Assembly: GCA_029983575.1 (NCBI GenBank)
Contig: JASBZE010000036.1
Location: 1 to 16,323 of the forward strand
DNA from: Peptostreptococcaceae bacterium
GTDB lineage: Bacteria > Bacillota > Clostridia > Peptostreptococcales > Peptostreptococcaceae
Direction of reading: 5' to 3'
Length of the DNA stretch: 16,323 bases
Below the pieces are notes generated by a model that saw nothing but the letters and a program-made list of their open reading frames with translations, made no database searches and was not told the origin of the DNA. Below, piece by piece: positions 1-8,077 of the stretch. A program made the translations under genes and the position numbers. Position 1 is the first letter of the stretch; each line of letters opens with the position of its first letter.

Positions 1-55
1 ATACCACGATAATGGATTTTTCAACATCAACTTTGTTACTATATTGAAGAGATGT

Positions 56-83
56 AAAAAAACAGAGAGGTTAGCCCTCTCTG
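56..83 (-). terminator. Intrinsic terminator of the dlt operon
   Basis: A perfect 8-bp stem, CAGAGAGG (63-70) with CCTCTCTG (76-83), closes a 5-base loop. On the minus strand it is followed by a run of seven U (56-62). It lies about 40 bases past the dltC stop codon, so it should end the dlt transcript. Bases 1-55 beyond it hold no gene I can support. Confidence 0.9.
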
Positions 84-123
84 CTCGCTATAGTGTTTCA
101 CCTATAAATACATAATTCTATGC

Positions 124-360
124 TTATCTATTCTCTAAAAAAGCTACCATATTATCAACGGTTGCCATATCGGATCTCTCAAGATCCGTAGGTTGAAGTT
201 TTATTCCAAGTCTATTCTCTATTTCTAGCAATACCTCTATTATTGCCAGCGAATCCAAAAGCTCCTCTTCAAACATATCTAGAGAGTTGTCATCTCTCAT
301 TTCATCTGTTCCGGTAACATCTTCAAATATACTAATTACTTCCTCTTTTAAATTTTCCAT
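124..360 (-). CDS. dltC: D-alanyl carrier protein DltC
   Basis: This 78-residue acyl-carrier-type protein carries D-alanine as a thioester on a phosphopantetheine arm and passes it to the membrane proteins DltB/DltD for transfer to lipo- and wall teichoic acids. The phosphopantetheine site is Ser37 in the motif EELLDSL, followed by the usual helix IIEVLLEIENRLGI. Length and spacing match the DltC family. I chose the ATG at 360 because GGGAGG sits five bases upstream and DltC proteins normally start close to this helix. An in-frame ATG at 384 would add eight residues with no good binding site. It is the last gene of the operon and is set apart from dltB by an unusual 167-bp repeat-bearing spacer, so it may be translated or expressed at a different level from the rest. 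Confidence 0.93.
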   Translation of the reverse strand: MENLKEEVISIFEDVTGTDEMRDDNSLDMFEEELLDSLAIIEVLLEIENRLGIKLQPTDLERSDMATVDNMVAFLENR

Positions 361-396
361 ATTATCCTCCCAATTAAATACCAAATCGCATAGTTA

Positions 397-510
397 AAAT
401 AAACTTATCTTATTCAAATAAATTTATGTTACTAAAATAAATTTAGCTTACTCAAGTGAATTTACCTTAATCAAATAAATTTACGTTACTAAAGTAAATT
501 TAACCTATTA
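397..510. repeat. Six tandem copies of a 19-bp degenerate repeat
   Basis: Six consecutive 19-base units fill the dltB-dltC spacer without gaps: 397-415, 416-434, 435-453, 454-472, 473-491 and 492-510. Plus-strand examples are AAATAAATTTATGTTACTA (416-434) and AAATAAATTTACGTTACTA (473-491), which differ at one base. The shared core is (A/G)TAAATTTA, itself a palindrome, followed by a more variable TTACT-like half. The units are non-coding and lie in the untranslated leader of dltC. They could be protein-binding iterons, an mRNA stability or spacing element, or a slippage-generated tract. The sequence shows the repeats; their role is not known. Confidence 0.85.
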
Positions 511-527
511 ATTATTAATAGTAACAC

Positions 528-1682
528 TTATTTGGCAAAGTATCCAGAGAAAATCAAAAATCCGAAACAAACTATATGGAATGTTATAAATATAGACACA
601 TATCCATATACCTTATTCTTCTTATGTTTCTTATAGAACTTAGATTTTTTTTGATAAATATCCGTTACTACCAATAATATCCCGTGATATATACCATATA
701 AAATATAGTACCAAGTAAGACCATGCCAAATTCCCATAGTAGTCATCGTAATCATCTGAGCTACGTGAGACGCCGTATTTCTATTTTTAAACCTCTTTTT
801 TCTCATTGAATCCAAAACAAATCTCGAAAATATATAGTCACCAAACCACCTTGACAAACTTATGTGCCATCTAGTCCAAAACTCCTTTATATCCTTGCTT
901 ATAAAAGGCTTGTTGAAGTTTTCCGGAGGGCTGACTTTGAGAAGTTTTGCAGTTCCAATAGCGAAAAATGTATATCCGGCAAAGTCAAAGAAAAGATAAA
1001 AACTATATCCATACATATATAGTATCATAGAAGACCATCCCTGATGCAAGGTAATCTGCGTCACCCAGTAGTTATTTATAATAGCTGCTATTACAAATTT
1101 ATACACTATACCCATTACAATTTTGTATAGGCCCGGCATAAAATACTCTACTGCGTAATCTTCCCTAGAAACCTTTCTGTTTATCTCCTCTTCAAACCTC
1201 CTTGACCTATCTATAGGTCCTGAGCTTAGAGTAGGGAAAAACAATATAAAGTAAAAAGTGTCTATCACATTTACATCGGTAATCGCCCCATCGTAAATCT
1301 CTATAATCATCTGTATCGCTCTAAAGCTCAGATAACTTATACCCACAAAACCAATAGCCTTAGCTTCAAACACTCCACTTAGCTTACTAACTGCGAGGGG
1401 TAGGATCGATAATGCTAAAAAGAATCTATAAACCCAAACAGAGTTGTTTTTTTCCCTTATCTTTCTATATATAAGTATATTTGCCATATGCCAAACTATA
1501 AACACGTCTATCATAGCTATGGATTTGACATCTCCTAATATGATTACTATCATAACAATAGTCAAAAACACAGAATATAGTTTAGTGCTCTTTTCCATAA
1601 AGGATAGTATAACGGCTGGTATCAGTAGCACACCCATTATATAAAGAAAGAAATAACTTTCATATTGACCAATTCCTAACAT
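528..1682 (-). CDS. dltB: D-alanyl transfer protein DltB (MBOAT acyltransferase)
   Basis: This 384-residue polytopic membrane protein belongs to the membrane-bound O-acyltransferase family. With DltC, DltX and DltD it moves the D-alanyl group from the cytoplasmic carrier across the membrane. Membrane segments start near residues 10, 38, 60 and 85 and continue to the C-terminus. The family signature is clear: FWTRWHISLSRWFGDYIF around residues 268-284 with His273, and MGIWHGLTW around 316-324 with His320, the invariant MBOAT histidine in the active-site tunnel. Its ATG overlaps the dltA stop codon by one base (TAATG), which indicates translational coupling. Length is close to that of other DltB proteins. 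I see no missing key residue. Confidence 0.95.
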   Translation of the reverse strand: MLGIGQYESYFFLYIMGVLLIPAVILSFMEKSTKLYSVFLTIVMIVIILGDVKSIAMIDVFIVWHMANILIYRKIREKNNSVWVYRFFLALSILPLAVSKLSGVFEAKAIGFVGISYLSFRAIQMIIEIYDGAITDVNVIDTFYFILFFPTLSSGPIDRSRRFEEEINRKVSREDYAVEYFMPGLYKIVMGIVYKFVIAAIINNYWVTQITLHQGWSSMILYMYGYSFYLFFDFAGYTFFAIGTAKLLKVSPPENFNKPFISKDIKEFWTRWHISLSRWFGDYIFSRFVLDSMRKKRFKNRNTASHVAQMITMTTMGIWHGLTWYYILYGIYHGILLVVTDIYQKKSKFYKKHKKNKVYGYVSIFITFHIVCFGFLIFSGYFAK

Positions 1683-3265
1683 TATTTTTCCATCAATGCC
1701 TTTCTATCTATCTTGCCGTTTGTGTTTATTGGAAAAGAATCCAAAAATCTGATATTTCTAGGCACCATATACTTTGGTACCCTCTTTGCAAGATTATTTT
1801 TTATAGTTTTAGCGTCAACAGAGTCCACTTGATTTGACTTGAGGTATTTTTCGTCTAGCTTAACATAAGCCCTCAAGTATGATATTTTTTCTTCTTTATA
1901 TATAGGAACTACGACTGCGTTATCAACCTCGTCAAGCTTCCTTAAATTTGACTCTATATCCTCTATTTCAATTCTGTAGCCACCTAGTTTTACCTGAAAG
2001 TCAGTTCTACCGTGGTAATATATCTGACCATCTGATATTTTCCCGACATCTCCTGTCTTGTATGCAGGTACGTGGCCACCAAAGTCGTCCATTAATTTTT
2101 CCAGCACATAAAAGTTCTCATAATTAGAGTATTTCCCTAGTTCTTCTCTGTCTATAAATATAAAAGAAGCCTTAGTTTTTTCGGGATTATTGTAATACCC
2201 TTTGGAAACTGATGGTCCTGCGATAATTATCTCGCCCTTAGGTTCTTCTAAAGTGAATATGAAATGCCCCGGCATCGGTGTTCCAACTGGCAAACTCCTC
2301 TTTCCATTTACGTGTTCAAGGTTTATTTTTACAGTGCTGACACCGACGGTTGCCTCTGTTGGACCATATCCATTTATTACATCGGCTTTTGGAAATCTAT
2401 CTAATAATTTGTGGGCAACCTCTCTAGGCAAGACCTCACCTATAAATAAAAACTTATTTAGCCCCTTCATCATATCTCCATTAAAGTCCTCATTTGCCAA
2501 ACACAAGCTGACAAAGGTAGGTGTTGAAATCCATACGTTGATATTAGAAGATTCTAAAGCGCTAAAGAGAGCCTTAAAATCATTGGCAACCTCTTTTGAT
2601 ATAGAAAAAAGAGTCGCTCCATTTGTAAGCCCTGTATATACCTCTGTAACGCTCAAGTCAAATGAATAAGCCGGCTGGTCCATCACTACCGTCTCATCTC
2701 CATTTATTCCAAGCTCACCACTCATCCACGGTTCGAAACTGTGTAGATTATTTGCGCTTATCTGTACTCCCTTGGGTTTTCCGGTACTTCCAGAAGTAAA
2801 GAGAATGTACGCATTTTCATCATCTTTTACCCAAGTATCTCTATCTATCTCAGAATCGTCATAAGAAGAAAAAATTTCCTCTAAACCTATTTCTTTATCA
2901 TCTGCATAACGCACTTTTCCCTCGATTACATCAATGTATATCTCAGGACATACCTCATCTATTATACTCTTAGACCTGGTTGGGGGAAAGCTCACATCTA
3001 ATGGAACGTAGGCCCTTCCAGATTTTAAAGTAGCCATCATAGAAATGAGCATGCTGACCTCTTTACCTCCATGAATAGGTATAGGCTTTTTTACAGTTTG
3101 AGTTCTCTCTACTAAATTAGTATTTTCTATTATAAACCTAGCCAGGGAGTTTGATTTTTTCTCTAGTTCCAAATAGCTAAGCGTAGTTTTTTTATCGCTG
3201 TCAACATTTATAACAGCAGCTCTTTTGGTCTCTGAGTATTTTTTTATTCCCTCTAATATCCTCAC
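1682..3265 (-). CDS. dltA: D-alanine--carrier protein ligase DltA
   Basis: This cytoplasmic adenylation enzyme activates D-alanine with ATP and loads it on the phosphopantetheine arm of DltC. The adenylate-forming motifs occur in order (numbers from the longer frame, minus three for the start used here): P-loop-like TSGSTGKPKG at 160-169, NGYGPTEAT in the middle of the chain, YKTGD followed by the hinge region GRTDFQVKLGGYRIE, and the catalytic lysine in NTNGKIDRKAL near the C-terminus. A cysteine in DEVCPE resembles the conserved cysteine near the D-alanine site of the family. The frame opens at a GTG at 3274, but that codon overlaps the ribosome binding site AGGAGG (3274-3279). The GTG at 3265 has ideal eight-base spacing and gives a typical DltA N-terminus (MRILEGIKKY, 527 residues). 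Confidence 0.94.
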   Translation of the reverse strand: MRILEGIKKYSETKRAAVINVDSDKKTTLSYLELEKKSNSLARFIIENTNLVERTQTVKKPIPIHGGKEVSMLISMMATLKSGRAYVPLDVSFPPTRSKSIIDEVCPEIYIDVIEGKVRYADDKEIGLEEIFSSYDDSEIDRDTWVKDDENAYILFTSGSTGKPKGVQISANNLHSFEPWMSGELGINGDETVVMDQPAYSFDLSVTEVYTGLTNGATLFSISKEVANDFKALFSALESSNINVWISTPTFVSLCLANEDFNGDMMKGLNKFLFIGEVLPREVAHKLLDRFPKADVINGYGPTEATVGVSTVKINLEHVNGKRSLPVGTPMPGHFIFTLEEPKGEIIIAGPSVSKGYYNNPEKTKASFIFIDREELGKYSNYENFYVLEKLMDDFGGHVPAYKTGDVGKISDGQIYYHGRTDFQVKLGGYRIEIEDIESNLRKLDEVDNAVVVPIYKEEKISYLRAYVKLDEKYLKSNQVDSVDAKTIKNNLAKRVPKYMVPRNIRFLDSFPINTNGKIDRKALMEK

Positions 3266-3279
3266 TTCATTCACCTCCT
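3263..3279 (-). promoter_or_regulatory. Ribosome binding site that sets the dltA start
   Basis: AGGAGG at 3279-3274 is the strongest binding site in the dlt operon. It excludes the upstream in-frame GTG at 3274, which overlaps it, and places the dltA start at the GTG at 3265-3263 with eight bases between. An ATG at 3270 is in another frame. Confidence 0.75.
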
Positions 3280-3288
3280 ATATTTTTT

Positions 3289-3480
3289 TTAAAAACCTCC
3301 ATAAATGAAGGGAAGCTCTTTAAATGGCACAAATGCCACAATCATAATCGCCAGTATTACGCCGATGGTCAGTATAATAATTTTTCTCATAGCCAAACTG
3401 TCTATTTTTTGTTTTTTATCATTATCATTTTTATTCTTAGTAAGACTATCATTTATTGATTTATTATTATCACTACTCAT
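3289..3480 (-). CDS. dltX: Small D-alanylation membrane protein DltX
   Basis: This small protein has one membrane helix (about residues 32-51 of 63) and ends in the motif PFIYGGF. It is recognised by position between dltD and dltA, by size, and by the C-terminal tail, which resembles the FIYNEF ending of known DltX proteins. In that family the C-terminal motif is thought to take part in acyl transfer between DltB and DltD. The N-terminal 30 residues are hydrophilic and rich in Asn, Asp and Lys, longer than in the usual roughly 45-50-residue DltX. I chose the ATG at 3480, whose frame overlaps the dltD stop (ATGAGTAG), as in coupled translation. ATGs at 3504 and 3510 are alternatives and would lengthen the overlap. 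The assignment rests on the tail motif and context. Confidence 0.8.
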   Translation of the reverse strand: MSSDNNKSINDSLTKNKNDNDKKQKIDSLAMRKIIILTIGVILAIMIVAFVPFKELPFIYGGF

Positions 3481-4681
3481 CGAATTTTTTGTAGATCCTT
3501 TCATTAACATCTACCCAACCTTTCGTTCCAAGATGCATTACATCTCTAAGATAATACTTCTCTCTGCCCTTATCTCTTAGATCGATATAATCATATCCAT
3601 ATTTCTTAACTGTATTTCCAAGCTTGTTATAGTATTTTTCCCTCTCGCTTCTAGATATTCCTGTCGCGTCATAAAACTTATCCATAGCCGGAATACCAAC
3701 TACTATAGGTTTTACATCGGCCTCTTTACATACCTGCATTAAGAAATCAAAATCAGAAAACTCCTTTGACTCGAGCATATTTACATCCTTGTACATGCCC
3801 CTAAACTTTTTCATCTTTCCCTTTATATATTTTCTATAATACATCTTATCTACATTCAGTGGATTATCGTCCACCCTCTTTTTAGCCATCTCGATGGCCT
3901 TCTCATTTTCCTCGTCCCAGTCAATATCCTTTCGCTTTCCTAACTTGTAATTTCTATCACTTTGTTTAAAGGTCTGCTTAAAAGTAAGCCCGTCATCTTT
4001 TAGCTCCACAGCATATCGCCTTAGATAAAAATACGGTTTTAAAGCATAACCTAGTATATCTTCTGGATCAAACTTTCCGTCATTTTCTTTTAAAAACATC
4101 TGAGAATGAACTAGCTCAGGTCTAAACTCCCCAGGTTTTTGAGAAAGTAAACCATTGACTCTCTGCGCAAATCTCATCTTACTCTCCCTGCTTATATCAT
4201 CGCTCTCCATAAACTTATAATATAAGATCGGCGAAAATCTAGTTTGAAAATGGTGAGGTGAAACCCCCTCTTCATCTAAAAACCACTGCATAGAAACAAG
4301 GATGACCAACTTCATATTCTCCCTGCTAGCCTTATCCAACGCACCTATAAGAGTGGCGTCCTGTAAACTCTGCGTATAGGCCCTGCCGATTGGAACTACC
4401 ATATCCTTAGACCTTCCCGTATTAAAAAAATAAACTGGGTGTTGAACAGTCGAGTGACTTAACTCTGAAGACCCCATCATCATTATATATCCATTTTTTG
4501 CCCAGTAATTATTGGCCGCTATGCCCTTGTCCTTTATAACTGATACCGGTTCATAAAGCATAGGTCTAACATCCTTAGTTGAAAGTAGTCCGTCTATTTG
4601 ACTGCTTAAAAAAGCCTTCAAGGCCACAGTAAACACTATGCCCACTAACAAGGGTATCAAAAGTAATTTTAACTTCTTCAT
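3473..4681 (-). CDS. dltD: D-alanyl-lipoteichoic acid biosynthesis protein DltD
   Basis: This 402-residue protein is anchored by an N-terminal membrane helix (about residues 5-25), with an extracytoplasmic SGNH-like hydrolase/transferase domain that completes D-alanyl transfer to teichoic acids. The nucleophile motif MMGSSELSHS holds the serine at 71 (GSSE at 70-73). The Asp and His of the triad are at 380 and 383 in DVMHLGTKGW. The ribosome binding site GGAG lies seven to eight bases before the ATG. It is the first gene of the operon here. The order D-X-A-B-C differs from the X-A-B-C-D order of Bacillus, Staphylococcus and Lactobacillus and matches the D-first arrangement known in some Clostridia. 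Confidence 0.94.
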   Translation of the reverse strand: MKKLKLLLIPLLVGIVFTVALKAFLSSQIDGLLSTKDVRPMLYEPVSVIKDKGIAANNYWAKNGYIMMMGSSELSHSTVQHPVYFFNTGRSKDMVVPIGRAYTQSLQDATLIGALDKASRENMKLVILVSMQWFLDEEGVSPHHFQTRFSPILYYKFMESDDISRESKMRFAQRVNGLLSQKPGEFRPELVHSQMFLKENDGKFDPEDILGYALKPYFYLRRYAVELKDDGLTFKQTFKQSDRNYKLGKRKDIDWDEENEKAIEMAKKRVDDNPLNVDKMYYRKYIKGKMKKFRGMYKDVNMLESKEFSDFDFLMQVCKEADVKPIVVGIPAMDKFYDATGISRSEREKYYNKLGNTVKKYGYDYIDLRDKGREKYYLRDVMHLGTKGWVDVNERIYKKFDE

Positions 4682-4703
4682 CTATATCTCCGTATCTATT
4701 TTT

Positions 4704-4754
4704 AATAATATTTGTCTATATATAAATAATTTAAATAATATATGTCTGTATATA
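4704..4754. repeat. Two direct repeats 30 bp apart upstream of dltD
   Basis: AATAATATTTGTCTATATA starts at 4704 and AATAATATATGTCTGTATA starts at 4734. They match at 17 of 19 bases and are spaced exactly 30 bp, about three helical turns, in the gap between the methyltransferase gene and dltD. Spacing on one face of the helix suggests tandem operators for a regulator of the dlt operon, but no regulator is identified. The region is AT-rich, so chance similarity cannot be excluded. Confidence 0.6.
4719..4748 (-). promoter_or_regulatory. Possible dlt operon promoter
   Basis: On the minus strand CAGACA (4748-4743) could serve as a -35 box and TATATA (4724-4719), 18 bases on, as a -10 box. The start of transcription would be about 30 bases before the dltD ATG. 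Both boxes are imperfect and the area is AT-rich, so this is a weak prediction. It lies within the direct repeats, where a regulator could block or assist polymerase. Confidence 0.35.
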
Positions 4755-4761
4755 ATTAAAT

Positions 4762-5985
4762 CTATTTTAAATCCAAATTGCCATTTTCTTCTAGAAGCTC
4801 ATAAAGAGTAGAGTTAACGTTAAAATCATCCAAGGCGGATTTCACCTCAGAGATTTCTTTTTTTCTCCTCTCAATATCCTTTGTACCTATTTTTACCGCC
4901 CTAATAAGTATATTCTTTGGCGAATGCTCAACGTCTATAAACTCGAGTAAGTTTGTCTTATAACCGCACGCCCTGAGGAGTTTACCTCTAATAGAATCCG
5001 TCATCAAAGCTGCCATTCTCTCTTTAACAATCCCAAAATCAGTCAAAAAACTATATTTTTCGTGTTTTAACGTAGTATTGAACTCATGCTGACAGCAAGG
5101 CACAGAAAAAATATACTTCGCACCCCAATTAATGGCGTTAAAAATAGAAAAATCAGTGGCTGTATCACAGGCGTGTAGACTGATGACCATGTCTATATCT
5201 CCCTTTGGAGTATATCCATCAATATTACCGACCTCAAAACTCAGATTATCATATCCAAATTTCTTAGCCAGTTCGTTACAGTTTTCTATAACCTTCTCTT
5301 TTAGGTCAAGTCCTACAATTCTTACATTTAGATTTTTTATATATCTGAGGTAATAGTAGGTCACAAAAGTTAGGTAGGACTTTCCGCAACCAAAGTCCAG
5401 CACAGTAAAGTCATACTCTCTACCATCATAGACCGACTTTTTTTCAGAATTAAAATCTATCTTCTTAATCTCATCGTCTATAAATTCCACAAATCTATTT
5501 ATCTGTTTATATTTATTATATGAACTCTGAACTATTTCCCCATCCTTAGTGAAAATTCCAAGCTCTTTTAATGGCTCGATATCTTCTCCCTCTCTAAGGA
5601 TGTAATTTTTCTTCTTATTATGATCTTTTGATTTTTGTATGAGCTTTTTATTATCCTCTTTTTTCTCCTTAATAAATACCTTTCCTTTTTTGCTTATTCT
5701 GATACTTGAAGTGAAGCCTTCCGCCCAAGCATTGATATTCTTGTAGCTAGATATATTTTTTCCTAGCCAGTCATTAAGAGAATCTATTTCTATATTCTCA
5801 TGAAACACTTGAGTCTCAGTGTATTTTTCAGCCTGATATATTTTTTTATCGCCAATCACCTTCAAGCTCATATTTATTTTTTTATATTCTACGTCTTTAT
5901 TTATCTTACTTGAAAATACAAATTTTTTAAACTCCCCACTAATGAGATAGTCAATCAATTCAAAGGTATTATTTATATTAGCCAT
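4762..5985 (-). CDS. Class I SAM-dependent methyltransferase (METTL25/Methyltransf_32-like)
   Basis: This is a 407-residue soluble protein with a Rossmann-fold SAM-binding domain in its second half. Motif I is VLDFGCGKSYL (about 195-205), an acidic strand end follows at GLDLKEK, and two hallmark stretches come next: SLHACDTATD (about 269-278) and SVPCCQHE (about 294-301). This combination is typical of the pfam Methyltransf_32 group. The N-terminal 170 residues are lysine-rich and may bind RNA or another substrate; the substrate is not known. The ATG at 5985 is preferred because GGTGGTGAG precedes it and because a predicted promoter would put the alternative ATG at 6012 almost at the transcript start. 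It is co-directional with dlt, but an 80-bp gap and likely promoter separate them, so a joint role is not implied. Confidence 0.82.
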   Translation of the reverse strand: MANINNTFELIDYLISGEFKKFVFSSKINKDVEYKKINMSLKVIGDKKIYQAEKYTETQVFHENIEIDSLNDWLGKNISSYKNINAWAEGFTSSIRISKKGKVFIKEKKEDNKKLIQKSKDHNKKKNYILREGEDIEPLKELGIFTKDGEIVQSSYNKYKQINRFVEFIDDEIKKIDFNSEKKSVYDGREYDFTVLDFGCGKSYLTFVTYYYLRYIKNLNVRIVGLDLKEKVIENCNELAKKFGYDNLSFEVGNIDGYTPKGDIDMVISLHACDTATDFSIFNAINWGAKYIFSVPCCQHEFNTTLKHEKYSFLTDFGIVKERMAALMTDSIRGKLLRACGYKTNLLEFIDVEHSPKNILIRAVKIGTKDIERRKKEISEVKSALDDFNVNSTLYELLEENGNLDLK

Positions 5986-6021
5986 ACTCTCACCACCAAT
6001 TTTAAAAATCATCTATAGTAT

Positions 6022-6050
6022 ATTTTATTATATCCATTTCATTTATTCAA
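6022..6050 (-). promoter_or_regulatory. Promoter of the methyltransferase gene
   Basis: On the minus strand TTGAAT (6050-6045) and TAAAAT (6027-6022) are 17 bases apart, a good sigma-A-type pair. Transcription would start near 6015, about 30 bases before the chosen ATG at 5985. Confidence 0.55.
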
Positions 6051-6221
6051 TACGTTTGAAGTTGTGATAAGCGTTCTCTAGACATAAATATCAAAAATAT
6101 ATCCTACTTTAATTCTACAACTATTGAAATGCCTATATCTTACGTAATTATTAACACTTTCTTAAGAAAATATAAAATTATTCTTATGGAAGTTAAGAAC
6201 CTATTAAATTACCTTGTTTTA

Positions 6222-6270
6222 TGTTATTATAAATACAAGGACAAACTAAAATTTAGACAATCAGAGGAGG
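6222..6270 (+). promoter_or_regulatory. Extended -10 promoter and ribosome binding site of the DUF4153 gene
   Basis: TGTTATTAT (6222-6230) fits an extended -10 element (TGnTATTAT); no good -35 box is visible. An inverted repeat, CCTTGT (6212-6217) with ACAAGG (6235-6240), brackets it and could be an operator. GAGGAGG (6264-6270) is a strong ribosome binding site six bases before the ATG at 6277. The rest of the 264-bp divergent gap (6013-6276) holds no gene that I can see, only AT-rich sequence with a 12-bp palindrome TTTCTTAAGAAA at 6158-6169. Confidence 0.5.
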
Positions 6271-6276
6271 TGCTTT

Positions 6277-7995
6277 ATGAGTTCAACAGGTATTAAAGGC
6301 AGGTTTCAATATATTTTCGGATCGCTTAAAGACGATTGGTATATATTTTCTATAGTTTTTTTATTAGCACTTATTCAGCTGGTCTATGACTACGTTCCTC
6401 TGATATTCATAGTAAATGTTATCGTAACCTTGGGTATTCTTATATACCTAAACAAAAAGCAAAGAGGAAAACCACTTTTAATTACAAAGGTGTTAATCCC
6501 AATCCTAGCTATCGGTTTTTGGGCTTTGTATAACTTTAACAATTACAGTTATATAAATGGTTCTATAACAAAACTGCTGATTATAATCTACGTGTGGCAA
6601 CTGTGCGCGTATTTTTTTAAGGATATAAACTTCGCTACGGAGTTTAAACAAAGACTTATAAACTTCCTCATCGCGGTAATTTTTGGATTAGTATTTTTTC
6701 TGATACTAAATTGCTTCGTCGCTCTTTTTAACTTAGTAATACCAATGCCGCAATTTGCTAAAGATATGTGCCTGAGAGGAGCGACATCACTTAGTGTACT
6801 CGCATTTTTCTCTATATTCGCCACATATAAATTTGATGAGACTAAAAAGGATTCTAAGTTCTTTGTAACTATGTTTAAGGTTATACTACCTACCTTGCTG
6901 TTTTTGGTATCAGTAATTTACGCGATCTACAGTATAAAGGTATACTACTTAAATCAAACAGTAGAAACTATAAAAAACTATCTATTTGTGGTTTACATTT
7001 TAGGATTTTTAGGTTTTATAGTATATGTACTAACTGGTAAATTCAAGGAAAAATATCCCAAGGTACTGCTAAATATATCATTTATACTTACATCAGTAAT
7101 AATGGTGCTAAACTACGAGAATATAATCTCAAAAAATACCGATATATCAAGAATATTTGATATCATAAGCTATAACAAGGTCGAATTTATACAGATGCTT
7201 ATAATATTTGGTGCAATTGCACTTTATTCTGTCGGTATACTAATCTTCAACAAATTTGCAGTGAACAAAAGAGTTGGAATAGTTGCTATTATTATAGCCA
7301 TTGTACTCGTACTACCGGTGTTTGGACATGACGACGCCGATAAAATCGCCCACAGCGACGCCTCTTTCAAAGTAATCGCCCTAAACAAAATGGACGATAA
7401 TTATTTTAACGAGTTTTACAAAAAAGGATTTACCCTTAGAAGAAATAAAAATGATAACCCTGATTATGAGTACGCAGTTTTTGGTACACCACCATATGTT
7501 AACGAGGGCAATATAATAGATGGAAATTACGTAAATGACGACACCAAAAAGGAATTTGACCGTCTTCCTGAATCGCTAATATTCGAGCAAAATACAGGGG
7601 GTATGAGAAATTACAACATCAGTAATTACAAAAATCTATTTCTCGATGTATCCATGAACTTTGACTCAGAAAATGATATATCTGAGACCAAGTTCTTTAG
7701 CGATTACAAGCTTTACTTTAAAAAGCACGATCCTAAAAATATAGTCATAGAAAATATAAACACCGGTAACAGAGATGTTTTTAACGTATATGATGCAGCT
7801 ATTAAGGCACCTACATCAAAAGACGAAGATTTCCCTGATAGGATATATAAAAATCCTGAAGAACCACTTAAGTTCTACTTTAAGGGCGGCGTTATAATTA
7901 TTAAGGGCTATAAGTTTGAGAAGACCTTCAGAAAGGACAATGAAAACAAGATATTAATCAATAGAAGTCTACAGGCAGATGTTCTGACAAATTAG
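6277..7995 (+). CDS. DUF4153-like polytopic membrane protein
   Basis: This 572-residue protein is the only plus-strand gene. The first 350 residues form about ten hydrophobic segments (for example near 22-40, 42-57, 70-88, 127-150, 200-222, 234-254 and 333-350). The remaining roughly 220 residues are hydrophilic, start after the motif GHDDADKIAH, and contain no cysteine. The layout, with a long helical bundle and a soluble C-terminal domain, resembles DUF4153 proteins of Gram-positive bacteria, whose function is unknown. It is monocistronic: it has its own strong ribosome binding site and a hairpin terminator 15 bases after the stop. The family name is an impression from the layout and hydrophobic pattern, not a proven match. 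Confidence 0.7.
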   Translation: MSSTGIKGRFQYIFGSLKDDWYIFSIVFLLALIQLVYDYVPLIFIVNVIVTLGILIYLNKKQRGKPLLITKVLIPILAIGFWALYNFNNYSYINGSITKLLIIIYVWQLCAYFFKDINFATEFKQRLINFLIAVIFGLVFFLILNCFVALFNLVIPMPQFAKDMCLRGATSLSVLAFFSIFATYKFDETKKDSKFFVTMFKVILPTLLFLVSVIYAIYSIKVYYLNQTVETIKNYLFVVYILGFLGFIVYVLTGKFKEKYPKVLLNISFILTSVIMVLNYENIISKNTDISRIFDIISYNKVEFIQMLIIFGAIALYSVGILIFNKFAVNKRVGIVAIIIAIVLVLPVFGHDDADKIAHSDASFKVIALNKMDDNYFNEFYKKGFTLRRNKNDNPDYEYAVFGTPPYVNEGNIIDGNYVNDDTKKEFDRLPESLIFEQNTGGMRNYNISNYKNLFLDVSMNFDSENDISETKFFSDYKLYFKKHDPKNIVIENINTGNRDVFNVYDAAIKAPTSKDEDFPDRIYKNPEEPLKFYFKGGVIIIKGYKFEKTFRKDNENKILINRSLQADVLTN

Positions 7996-8010
7996 ACCTA
8001 CACTCAATAA

Positions 8011-8045
8011 AACACCGAAGTGCAGAAAAAGCCTTCGGTGTTTTT
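8011..8045. terminator. Two-way hairpin terminator between convergent genes
   Basis: AACACCGAAG (8011-8020) pairs perfectly with CTTCGGTGTT (8033-8042) around a 12-base loop. On the plus strand the stem runs into TTTTT (8041-8045), ending the DUF4153 transcript. On the minus strand it runs into TTTTATTG, so it can also end the permease transcript that stops at 8078. Confidence 0.88.
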
Positions 8046-8077
8046 AGCTTATGTAAATAGGAATGTATAAGTCTTTC

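Noticed and set aside
1..27. Possible minus-strand start (ATG at 27) running off the left edge
   Set aside because: Only nine codons are visible and there is no convincing ribosome binding site, so a gene cannot be supported.
361..527. Internal promoter for dltC in the repeat array
   Set aside because: TTGAAT- and TTGATT-like boxes occur in the repeats, but none has a good -10 box at 16-18 bases, so no promoter is called.
2202..2669. 155-codon open frame on the plus strand opposite dltA
   Set aside because: It lies wholly antisense to a well-supported gene, has no ribosome binding site, and encodes no recognisable protein.
3305..3580. Plus-strand hydrophobic frame opposite dltX and the end of dltD
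   Set aside because: Its hydrophobicity mirrors the membrane helix and lysine codons of the opposite strand. The minus-strand DltX has the conserved tail and operon position.
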